This document shows, piece by piece, positions 1-6,540 of a stretch of DNA of 64,000 nt; position 1 is the stretch's first letter; the number at the start of each line of letters is the position of its first letter. The DNA is from Gloeotrichia echinulata CP02. Its GTDB lineage: Bacteria > Cyanobacteriota > Cyanobacteriia > Cyanobacteriales > Nostocaceae. A program made the position numbers and the translations under genes. The stretch lies in the NCBI GenBank assembly GCA_038087035.1, contig CP051187.1:3105001-3169000 (forward strand), written 5' to 3'. The notes below the pieces were generated by a model. That model was not told the origin of the DNA. It saw nothing but the letters and a program-made list of their open reading frames with translations, and made no database searches.

Positions 1-40
1 CCATCGTTCTACGACCGGTTTTGGTAAAATAGGAGTTTAG

Positions 41-940
41 TTGTCCAGTAAAAATTTGACTGTGGAAGGTTTTCTGAATTTAAATAAACCATTTGACTGG
101 ACTTCTCATGACTGTGTGGCGCGGGTGCGGAAACTCCTGCGCCTTAAACGTGTAGGACATGGGGGAACTTTAGATCCAGCCGCTATTGGGGTATTACCCA
201 TCGCACTTGGTAAAGCCACCAGATTATTACAATATTTATCAGGAAATAAAGCTTATAAAGCGACGATTCGGTTAGGTGTACGCACGACAACGGATGATTT
301 ACAAGGGGAAATTATCGCGGCTCTTCCAAGTCCCGGATTGAGTTTGGCTGAAGTAAAAACAGCATTGCCACAATTTGAGGGTAAAATCGAGCAGATTCCA
401 CCAAGTTACAGCGCAATTCAAGTTGATGGGAAACGCTTATACGACTTAGCACGGCGAGGCGAAGCGGTCGAAGTTCCAGTGAGAACAGTTGAGGTTTTTC
501 AGATAGAAATTTTAGACTGGCGAGAAGGGGATTTTCCCGAATTGGATATTGCGATCGCCTGTGGTAGTGGTACATATATTAGGGCGATCGCTCGTGATTT
601 AGGCGCTATCTTAGAAACTGGCGGTACCCTGGCCGCTTTGACACGTACCCAAAGCAGCGGGTTTCAGTTGACAGACAGCCTCACCTTAACCGACTTAGAA
701 ACACAACTGCAAGCGGGGACATTTCAACCGATTGGTCCAGATGTCGTCTTGCAGCATCTCCCATCTATTAGCTTACCAACAATCACTGCCCAGAAATGGT
801 GCCAAGGTCAGCGAATTCCTCTCACCAATGATGCGTCTGAGATAGTGCGAGTTTATGACGCACAGACTCGCTTTTTAGGTATTGGACAATCACAAGAAGG
901 TGTATTGATTCCGCAAATGGTCTTTGAACCAATTTCTTGA
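41..940 (+). CDS. truB: tRNA pseudouridine(55) synthase TruB
   Basis: TruB converts U55 to pseudouridine in the T-arm of tRNAs in the cytoplasm. The 299-residue product has the catalytic motif HGGTLDPAAIGVLP at about residues 40-54, with the active-site Asp in TLDP, and then the KATRLLQYL segment. A later GSGTYIRAIARDLG block is also typical of TruB. The chosen start is TTG at 41, which has AGGAG at 31-35 about five bases upstream and gives a normal N-terminus (VEGFLNLNKP). Length is normal for the family. It stands alone on the plus strand and the next genes are convergent. Identification is secure; only the start codon is open. Confidence 0.95.
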   Translation: MSSKNLTVEGFLNLNKPFDWTSHDCVARVRKLLRLKRVGHGGTLDPAAIGVLPIALGKATRLLQYLSGNKAYKATIRLGVRTTTDDLQGEIIAALPSPGLSLAEVKTALPQFEGKIEQIPPSYSAIQVDGKRLYDLARRGEAVEVPVRTVEVFQIEILDWREGDFPELDIAIACGSGTYIRAIARDLGAILETGGTLAALTRTQSSGFQLTDSLTLTDLETQLQAGTFQPIGPDVVLQHLPSISLPTITAQKWCQGQRIPLTNDASEIVRVYDAQTRFLGIGQSQEGVLIPQMVFEPIS

Positions 941-1012
941 GGATTTTTCTTTGCTCGTAGTAGCGCTTTAGCGCCTCAATAATTCATCAGCATTGATCAT
1001 TTAGCGATCAGT

Positions 1013-1249
1013 TCAACCACGGTTTAATTCTTGTTGCAAGTCATCAAAGTCTACAGCAAAAACATCTACTTGCTCACGGGCAAGGGCTGCAAGAAAGTCG
1101 CGGCGGTTTAAACCTGCAATTTGGGCAGCTTTTTCCTGGGATATTTCACCCTTTTGATACCAGTAGATAGCCGCAGCTAGGCGCATATTACGCACAAAAT
1201 CATCTGGGGCTAGACGACGGGCTGAGAATACTTCTTCGGGTAATACCAT
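1013..1249 (-). CDS. UPF0175 family small protein (antitoxin-like), start codon inside a MITE
   Basis: The 78-residue product reads MVLPEEVFSARRLAPDDF and continues with the UPF0175 core (AAAIYWYQKGEISQEKAAQIAG, given here in two parts: AAAIYWYQKG and EISQEKAAQIAG), a family usually treated as antitoxin-like DNA-binding proteins. The ATG at 1249 is part of the terminal repeat of a 103-bp MITE (1243-1345), so the insertion apparently replaced the original first codons. The frame stays open upstream through the MITE to 1435, which would give a 140-residue protein containing translated MITE, but the short form matches the family length. No toxin gene lies beside it. Whether it is expressed from this start is unknown. 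Confidence 0.7.
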   Translation of the reverse strand: MVLPEEVFSARRLAPDDFVRNMRLAAAIYWYQKGEISQEKAAQIAGLNRRDFLAALAREQVDVFAVDFDDLQQELNRG

Positions 1250-1345
1250 TTCACCAAAACTCTGATACATATAGAAGCCAGTAGGGGCACGGCAATGCCG
1301 TGCCCCTACCAACGTATTTGTATCATACTTAAAGTGAAACGGTAT
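1243..1345. repeat. MITE family R1, copy 1
   Basis: This 103-bp element has imperfect terminal inverted repeats (ATACCATTTCAC and GTGAAACGGTAT) and a central palindrome GGGGCACGGCAATGCCGTGC. Near-identical copies lie at 4731-4833 and 55303-55405. No transposase of its own is encoded. Confidence 0.9.
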
Positions 1346-1422
1346 AAGTCTAGATTGACTCTGGTCATAGGTTTCTGTTTCAGCTAAAAGTGATTGAGGA
1401 TTGATGAGGCGCAAGTCCACGC

Positions 1423-1452
1423 GGTAGGGGCGCAAGGCCTTGCGCCCCTACG
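1423..1452. repeat. short GCGCAAGGCCTTGCGC palindrome
   Basis: This short palindrome (GGGGCGCAAGGCCTTGCGCC) is the core found in several repeats of this window, for example within 1809-1905, 2968-3011, 55229-55302 and 58465-58550. Here it appears without the R2 termini. Confidence 0.7.
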
Positions 1453-1475
1453 GGGATATGTATATCTTGTGATAA

Positions 1476-1781
1476 TCACTCCCAAGTAGACACATATCGC
1501 AACACCTCTGGAATTTCCCCTTGAGACAAGGGAAACTCCAACAAAGTTTCTCGGTAACCTAAATATCCAGACTCAGCAAACGACGACAACATCCGCGACA
1601 GCGCCAGCCAAACCTCCGGCTCATATTCCCAATCACCATAACGCCCAGCTTTACCCGCAATTGAACGTAGCGCCCAAAAATAAGAATTTCTCACCACAGA
1701 ACCACCCTTTTTAAACTCTGGTAGGTCTTCGTGGTGAATAATCAGTACTTGATTTTCGATTCTGGCTTTCATATCAGCCAT
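1476..1781 (-). CDS. hypothetical protein, 101 aa
   Basis: I do not recognise this protein. From the ATG at 1781 the product begins MADMKARIENQVLIIHHEDL and is soluble, moderately acidic and tryptophan-containing (EYEPEVWLALSRML). An alternative GTG at 1808 would add nine residues, but it abuts the end of the R2 MITE at 1809, so the internal ATG is preferred. The MITE therefore sits in its upstream region and may have replaced its promoter. It lies head-to-tail with the UPF0175 gene but is separated from it by a palindromic repeat. No signal peptide or membrane segment is visible. Confidence 0.6.
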   Translation of the reverse strand: MADMKARIENQVLIIHHEDLPEFKKGGSVVRNSYFWALRSIAGKAGRYGDWEYEPEVWLALSRMLSSFAESGYLGYRETLLEFPLSQGEIPEVLRYVSTWE

Positions 1782-1808
1782 TGTAATTGATAAGGCAATA
1801 CAGTTCAC

Positions 1809-1905
1809 TTACAGCCATTTTCAGGTAAATAGACCACGCTTTTGGGGCGCAAGGCCTTGCGCCCCTACGAAGATCTGCGGTTCAAATGAGTGAAAATTGC
1901 TGTAA
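1809..1905. repeat. MITE family R2, copy 1
   Basis: This 97-bp element has terminal inverted repeats TTACAGCCATTTTCA and TGAAAATTGCTGTAA around the GCGCAAGGCCTTGCGC core. Related copies are at 48713-48875 (long form), 55229-55302 (truncated) and 58465-58550 (opposite orientation). Confidence 0.9.
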
Positions 1906-2100
1906 GGAAAATTGTCGTAGGGGCACGGCACGAATAAAATTGTCATTAGAAGAAAAGATTTTGGATGTCTTGCCCCTACTAGTCTGTCAATTTTGTTTTG
2001 AGGGATTTTTGGTAGTGTGAGCGTCTCGCTCACGCGGGCAAGATGCCCGCACTACAGTCCATCATTTTTATCTTGACACAGTACTACACTGTATACCATT
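1906..2100. repeat. repeat family R7, interrupted by an R4 MITE
   Basis: The segment 1906-1981 plus 2087-2100 matches the uninterrupted copy at about 47871-47962: it opens with AATTGTCGTAGGGGCACGG, contains AGAAGAAAAGATTTTGG, and closes with CACTGTATACCATT. The closing part is displaced by the 103-bp R4 element. Confidence 0.8.
1982..2084. repeat. MITE family R4, copy 1, flanked by TA
   Basis: This 103-bp element is flanked on each side by TA (1980-1981 and 2085-2086). The ends are related inverted repeats, GTCTGTCAA on the left and TTGACACAGTAC on the right. A central palindrome contains GTGAGCGTCTCGCTCACGC. The second copy, in the opposite orientation, is at 58151-58253. The TA duplication points to mobilisation by an IS630/Tc1-mariner type transposase, which is an inference from target-site choice. 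Confidence 0.88.
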
Positions 2101-2215
2101 GATCTGACTTGAAAATAATATTTCGACCAATATCGATGTAAAATACAGATGCCCCATGCCCTATGCCCCATGACCATTTTCATATGTCCTGGTGTACGCC
2201 GGCAATGATAGCTAC

Positions 2216-2791
2216 TTATTTACCTAAATTACGTTTCATTCGTTCTAATTCATCTTCGGTTTCCCAACGGCGAAACTTGTCGTCTAAGTCGTCAAAACCA
2301 CTAGAATAACTACTACTGGGATTTGACCAGCCATTTGTTTCTAAGCGCTGCTGAGTTTGAACTTTAGCACGTGCTGCCTGTGCTTCTCTAGCTTTAGTTT
2401 GCACCTCCTGTCGGCGGATCTGAATTTTTTGCAGTAGTGCTTTAGATTGCTCTATGCGTTCTTTCAACCCTTGCATATGTCCCCAGCGCTGGTTTCCTTC
2501 GCGCAATAGGGCTGCTTCTCTGGCTTGCGCCGGAGTTGCCAAATCTTCTCTACCAGCGGCTTTGGCCTTTTGGACGCGGATGTGCCAACGCTGGATTTCT
2601 TGAGCGGTGGAGAGGATTTCCTCTTGCGATCGCTTCTCTTGTAATTGTAAATCTGCAATCAGCTTTAAGGTGTCTTCTTCTTGCTCTCGCAGCTGTTCTA
2701 ACAGCGCTTCTAATTCCAAATGTGGATTATTACGCAAGAATTCTTCTAAACGGTTTTCCAGAAACCGACTCAAATCATCAAATAAGCCCAC
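2216..2791 (-). CDS. TIGR04376-type coiled-coil protein
   Basis: The product (191 aa) starts GLFDDLSRFLENRLEEFLRN and is dominated by a charged coiled coil at about residues 30-150, similar to the cyanobacterial TIGR04376 family, which looks distantly PspA-like. The start is GTG at 2791, preceded by GGAG eight bases upstream; reading further to 2866 would add 25 unlikely hydrophobic residues. A Ser/Gly-rich linker precedes a last acidic helix (DDKFRRWETEDELERM). The gene is monocistronic. Molecular function is not established; a role at the membrane is only suggested by the PspA-like organisation. Confidence 0.82.
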   Translation of the reverse strand: MGLFDDLSRFLENRLEEFLRNNPHLELEALLEQLREQEEDTLKLIADLQLQEKRSQEEILSTAQEIQRWHIRVQKAKAAGREDLATPAQAREAALLREGNQRWGHMQGLKERIEQSKALLQKIQIRRQEVQTKAREAQAARAKVQTQQRLETNGWSNPSSSYSSGFDDLDDKFRRWETEDELERMKRNLGK

Positions 2792-2879
2792 TGCTAGAAC
2801 TCCAGAGTTAGGGTATGAATTTATTGTAATAATTATTAGCGTGGACGGAAAGTAAATTGTCAGCAAGGTAACGTAATTA

Positions 2880-3273
2880 AAGATAAAATGCGTTCATGCT
2901 TGTAGGGGCAAGGCATCCCTATAAACCTCTGGGGAAATTAATTATGCTTTGTCCGAAAGTCTTGCTGGGGGCGCAAGGCCTTGGTAGGGGCGCAAGGCCT
3001 TGCGCCCCTACCCCATTTCCAGAAATGTCTAATGTTTTGCTGCATAAAATAAATAATTTTACTGATGCGCTGTCCCTACAGAAGGCGCTAAACCGGTACT
3101 ACTAACCTTGACACGCAGGAAATTAACAGCTATTAACCAGAACTGAAAGCTGTGGTGCCAGCAAATTCTCAATTATAGTCCTCTAATTACGATTTCTTTT
3201 TTTTGCAGTATCATGTGATCACTTTTTGTTTAATTTAAACCGATAAAATTCTGACAAAAGCGATTGATTCGAT
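2880..3273. other. gene-free interval with palindromic repeats
   Basis: Bases 2968-3011 hold two adjacent GCGCAAGGCCTTG-type palindromes, and GTAGGGGCAAGGCATCC at about 2901-2917 looks like another repeat remnant. Open frames here are translations of repeat sequence. The stretch 3105-3273 is A+T-rich and contains the leader of the HicB gene; no clear promoter could be fixed. Confidence 0.6.
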
Positions 3274-3468
3274 ATGCGATACAAAGTCAAGTTAAATAAA
3301 ACTAACATCGGCTATGCTATTTGGTGTCCGGCTTTACCAGGTTGTTGGACTTTGGGAGAAACTGAGGAAGAGGCGTTAGAAAATATCAAAGAAGCTATTA
3401 AAAACTATCTGACAACTATTGATGATGTGAATAAAAACGCCGAGTTACGTTATGTAGAAGTCAGATAA
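3274..3468 (+). CDS. orphan HicB-family antitoxin-like protein
   Basis: The 64-residue product contains the HicB partial RNase-H fold signature, with GYAIWCPALPGCWTLGETEE at residues 13-32, then EALENIKEAIKNYL. HicB proteins normally neutralise a HicA mRNA-interferase encoded beside them. No HicA-sized frame with a double-stranded RNA-binding fold is seen on either side, so this is a solitary antitoxin. It has no C-terminal DNA-binding extension, as in short HicB forms. The start at ATG 3274 gives a natural N-terminus. Identification is good; activity is not shown. Confidence 0.83.
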   Translation: MRYKVKLNKTNIGYAIWCPALPGCWTLGETEEEALENIKEAIKNYLTTIDDVNKNAELRYVEVR

Positions 3469-3505
3469 GTCCGTCGGCGCAAATAAACCGTACTGGGTAA
3501 GATCG

Positions 3506-3537
3506 TCATTTGTCATTCGTCCTTGGTCATTGGTCAG
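3506..3537. repeat. heptad repeat tract (GTCATTK)
   Basis: Short degenerate run of GTCATT[TCG]GTC heptads, related to the longer tract at 4606-4714 and to 13433-13463. Such short tandem heptads are common in Nostocales intergenic DNA. Confidence 0.7.
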
Positions 3538-3749
3538 GGTTGGGGACATATTTTCGTAATATATAGGGCTGCTATTTGATTTTTGAATTATACGTGGGTA
3601 TTGCCTACCAAAACATGGATTTGGTGGGCATTTCCCTACCTACAGATACTAGCAAATTGTGTTAGAATATGTGGAATATGATAAGGTGCCCCGAACAGCA
3701 CGGGGAGTTATGGCACGGTTGAGATACCGTGCGCCTGTCAAATCTATAA

Positions 3750-4589
3750 TTACAGTGGCGTCACCCAATAAGTAATCCCCCTGACAATTTGATTTCTAAA
3801 CCCAAATAGCGGTAACTTCTCTGTAGACAACCCTACATAAGTCCAATGTGGAACATCATTTTCTACAGTTTGAAACCAGCCATTTTGATTGAGTGCATTT
3901 CTCTGCTGGGGAGTTGATATGCGTAAATCAATTGCTAATCCCCAGAGATGTTGTGATGTTCCTGGTGGTGCAACTAAACCGAGAATTTTTGTTTCTTTAC
4001 CCTGACGCACTCTTTCTAAAATTTCATTGTTAGCGTATTTTTGCCAAAATCTTAAATTTGTCGCATAAGTGCGCGTGCAATCACCACTACCATAACCAGA
4101 TTTGAGGGGAATATTTTGCAGGGTTCGGGCTTTATTTAAAGCATCGGCGGCTACTTTTTGTAAATAACAATCGCCAGTCCCATCAAATAGACCCATTGTC
4201 AAAGTAGATTGAAATTGCTGGGTTTCTTGCTCGTTATCTAAGATGACTTTTTGTGGTAATTTAATTTCTGGTTCTTGATTGACAAATACTGCCCCGTATG
4301 CACGCAGTAAAGTATATTCAAAAGTACCAGATTGGGGAACTGTTGATAACTTATTGGCGATTGCAGACAAAAAACGCTGTTGCTCATTTAATTGTGGGTC
4401 GGGTGTAAATGGTGTAGCGGGAGTGGGTTGGGTGTTTGTACAAGGTAAGGAAGCAGAAGTTAAGCAACTGTTGAGTTGTACTGTGTTAATTACGGGTTTT
4501 GGGTGGGTAATCCCGTTACTAGCTACTAACGCAAAAACAATAAAGAAAATAATAGTGAAAAAAGCTGTTTTTCGCAGAATTCGTTGCAT
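3750..4589 (-). CDS. D-alanyl-D-alanine carboxypeptidase family protein (peptidase M15)
   Basis: This 279-residue protein is predicted to be an exported zinc peptidase acting on peptidoglycan stem peptides. It begins with a short basic segment and a hydrophobic stretch (FFTIIFFIVFALVAS, about residues 11-25), a signal peptide or anchor. The M15 motifs are visible in the C-terminal half: TSQHLWGLAIDL supplies a metal-binding His and Asp, and PHWTYVG supplies the second His. The central region contains GYGSGDCTRTYATNLRFW, similar to other cyanobacterial VanY-like proteins. It stands alone, followed upstream by a long heptad repeat. Substrate is inferred from the family. Confidence 0.82.
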   Translation of the reverse strand: MQRILRKTAFFTIIFFIVFALVASNGITHPKPVINTVQLNSCLTSASLPCTNTQPTPATPFTPDPQLNEQQRFLSAIANKLSTVPQSGTFEYTLLRAYGAVFVNQEPEIKLPQKVILDNEQETQQFQSTLTMGLFDGTGDCYLQKVAADALNKARTLQNIPLKSGYGSGDCTRTYATNLRFWQKYANNEILERVRQGKETKILGLVAPPGTSQHLWGLAIDLRISTPQQRNALNQNGWFQTVENDVPHWTYVGLSTEKLPLFGFRNQIVRGITYWVTPL

Positions 4590-4605
4590 ATATGTAAGTA
4601 TGTTG

Positions 4606-4714
4606 GGTCATTTGTCATTGGTCATTTGTCATTAGTCATTAGTCATTGGTCATTTGTCATTGGTCATTGGTCATTAGTCATTTGTCATTGGTCATTGGTC
4701 ATTGGTCATTGGTC
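4606..4714. repeat. long heptad repeat tract (GTCATTK), about 15 units
   Basis: Consecutive units GTCATTG, GTCATTT and GTCATTA fill this tract between the M15 peptidase and an R1 MITE. It matches the short tandem heptad repeats described for Nostoc and Anabaena genomes. Confidence 0.9.
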
Positions 4715-4730
4715 GAAGTTTCGTGTTCTG

Positions 4731-4833
4731 ATACAGTTTCACTTTAAGTATGATACAAATACGTTGGTAGGGGCACGGCAATGCCGTGCCCCTACTGGCT
4801 TCTATATGTATCAGAGTTTTGGTGAAATGGTAT
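4731..4833. repeat. MITE family R1, copy 2
   Basis: 103-bp copy in the opposite orientation to copy 1, with ends ATACAGTTTCAC and GTGAAATGGTAT and the GCACGGCAATGCCGTGC core. It sits between copies of a 21-bp repeat unit, as if inserted into that small array. Confidence 0.9.
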
Positions 4834-4834
4834 G

Positions 4835-4876
4835 AGGTCGAAGTTCCGTGTTCTGAGGTCGAAGTTCCGTGTTCTG
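4835..4876. repeat. 21-bp tandem repeat, two units (plus one at 4711-4730)
   Basis: Two adjacent units AGGTCGAAGTTCCGTGTTCTG, with another copy just left of the R1 MITE at 4711-4730. Compared with the reverse strand of the 16-unit array at 6131-6466, about 14 of 21 positions agree after rotation, so the two arrays look related. Confidence 0.75.
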
Positions 4877-5029
4877 AGGCTGAAACTTCCCCATCTCCCC
4901 CTGAGCATTTCTGCTATTTTTGTGATTTGCTGAATAAAAACGAGAAAATAGACTGAAAGTACTGTAGATAATTTTATCCTTGTAATCAAGGACACGCAGG
5001 TTTGCTCAGAAAACTAGATTCATAAATTT

Positions 5030-6511
5030 ATGGCTATAGATTTACGGGGATTCTTTCAAGCAACTGACCCCAGCCGGACTCTGTTTGTCAATAATGCCTT
5101 ATATGGGAAGTATTATATTGACTTTTCGCCGGTGCGGGGTGGTGATATTATCAACAAAATCAAACAAAAGATTTCTTTTTTTAAGCCAAATGAGGCTACT
5201 TGCACTTTGTTTACCGGACATATTGGCTGTGGTAAATCGACGGAACTAGTCCGGTTACAGCTGGAGTTGGAACGTTTGGGCTTTCATGTGGTCTATTTTG
5301 AGTCGAGTGATGATCTGGAAATGACTGATGTGGATATCGCTGATGTGTTGTTGGCGATGGCTACGCCCGCCTTCGGCATCGCTCGTCGTGTTAGTCAAAG
5401 TCTGGATAAAATTACTCTGGAGCAACCCAGCAAGTTAAATGAGTTGCTCGAAGGTGCGAAAAAAATCTTAAACGCTGAGGTGACGGGGGTCAAGGCTAAG
5501 GTTCCCGGTGTGGGTGATGTGGGTGTGAGTGCGGAAAAGGAAAAGTTTTCTCTGTCTTTTGGAATTGGTGAAATCACAACGAAGATAAAAAGTGACCCAA
5601 CTCTACGGGAAAAAGTTAACCAGTATCTGGCGCCGCAAAAAACCCAGCTGTTGTCAGCGATTAATCATGAGTTGTTGGAACCTGCGTAGGCGAAGCCCGC
5701 CGCAGGCATCGCTAAACTGAAACAACAGGGTAAAACTGGACTGGTGGTGATTGTCGATAACCTCGACCGGATAGATAATCGTACCAAGCCTTGGGGTCGT
5801 ACACAACAGGAATATTTATTTGTAGACCAAGGCGAGTTTTTAACCAAACTCAATTGTCATGTAGTCTACACTATGCCGTTGTCTTTAAAGTTTTCTAATG
5901 ATTATGGAATGCTGACTCAGCGTTTCCCGGAAGACCCCAAGGTTTTGCCTATGGTACCTGTACAATGGCCTGATGGTAGTGTCCATGAGCAGGGAATGGC
6001 TTTGATGCAACAAATGATATTAGCTAGAGCTTTCCCCGATTTATCACCACATGAGCGCATCAATAATATTACAGAGATTTTTGATAGTGTTACCAGCCTG
6101 GAACGTCTGTGTAAATTAAGTGGTGCCACCTCAGAACTCCGTTCATCTCCCTCAGAACTCCGTTCATCTCCCTCAGAACTCCGTTCATCTCCCTCAGAGC
6201 TTCGTTCATCTCCCTCAGAACTCCGTTCATCCACCTCAGAGCTTCGTTCATCCACCTCAGAGCTTCGTTCATCTCCCTCAGAACTCCGTTCATCTCCCTC
6301 AGAACTCCGTTCATCTCCCTCAGAACTCCGTTCATCCACCTCAGAACTCCGTTCATCTCCCTCAGAACTCCGTTCATCTCCCTCAGAACTCCGTTCATCT
6401 CCCTCAGAGCTTCGTTCATCTCCCTCAGAACTCCGTTCATCCACCTCAGAACTCCGTTCATCTCCCTCAAATACTCAAAATCCCCACGTCCCCAATCCCA
6501 CTTACACTTAG
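5030..6511 (+). pseudogene. N-terminal ATPase part of a STAND/WD40 protein, broken
   Basis: The frame from ATG 5030 encodes a P-loop ATPase: Walker A is GHIGCGKST at about residues 63-71, and a Walker B-like LVVIVDNLDRI follows after the break. An in-frame TAG at 5687-5689 lies within a small dispersed repeat (about 5686-5712, GGCGAAGCCCGCCGCAGGC); reading resumes in the same frame to 6511. A related repeat at about 5356-5382 is inserted in frame and encodes ATPAFGIA. After ERLCKLSG the expected helical and winged-helix part is replaced by sixteen 7-residue repeats (SELRSSP). The WD40 half continues in another frame from 6541. The gene is most likely dead unless the stop is read through. Confidence 0.75.
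6131..6466. repeat. 21-bp minisatellite, 16 units, inside the ATPase frame
   Basis: Sixteen exact-length 21-bp units TCAGAACTCCGTTCATCTCCC, with two main variants (CTCCGT or CTTCGT; TCTCCC or TCCACC). Being a multiple of three, the array stays open in all frames seen and encodes SELRSSP or SELRSST heptapeptides on the plus strand. It replaces the conserved region expected after the ATPase core. Confidence 0.95.
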
Positions 6512-6540
6512 TATTAGAGATATTCGTCCAATTTGGCTTA

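Noticed and set aside
312..575. Minus-strand open frame inside truB
   Set aside because: It is a shadow of the truB coding sequence, which has unmistakable motifs on the other strand.
1821..2033. Minus-strand frame starting MSETLTLPKIPQNK
   Set aside because: It consists of translated R4, R7 and R2 repeat sequence; the same start recurs at 58202 only because R4 is repeated.
2896..3105. Plus-strand frame of 69 codons
   Set aside because: Its content is translated palindromic repeats (GARHPYKPLG, GAQGLGRGARPCAP).
4606..4714. CRISPR-like regular repeats
   Set aside because: Units of 7 bp are directly adjacent with no spacers; it is a heptad tandem repeat.
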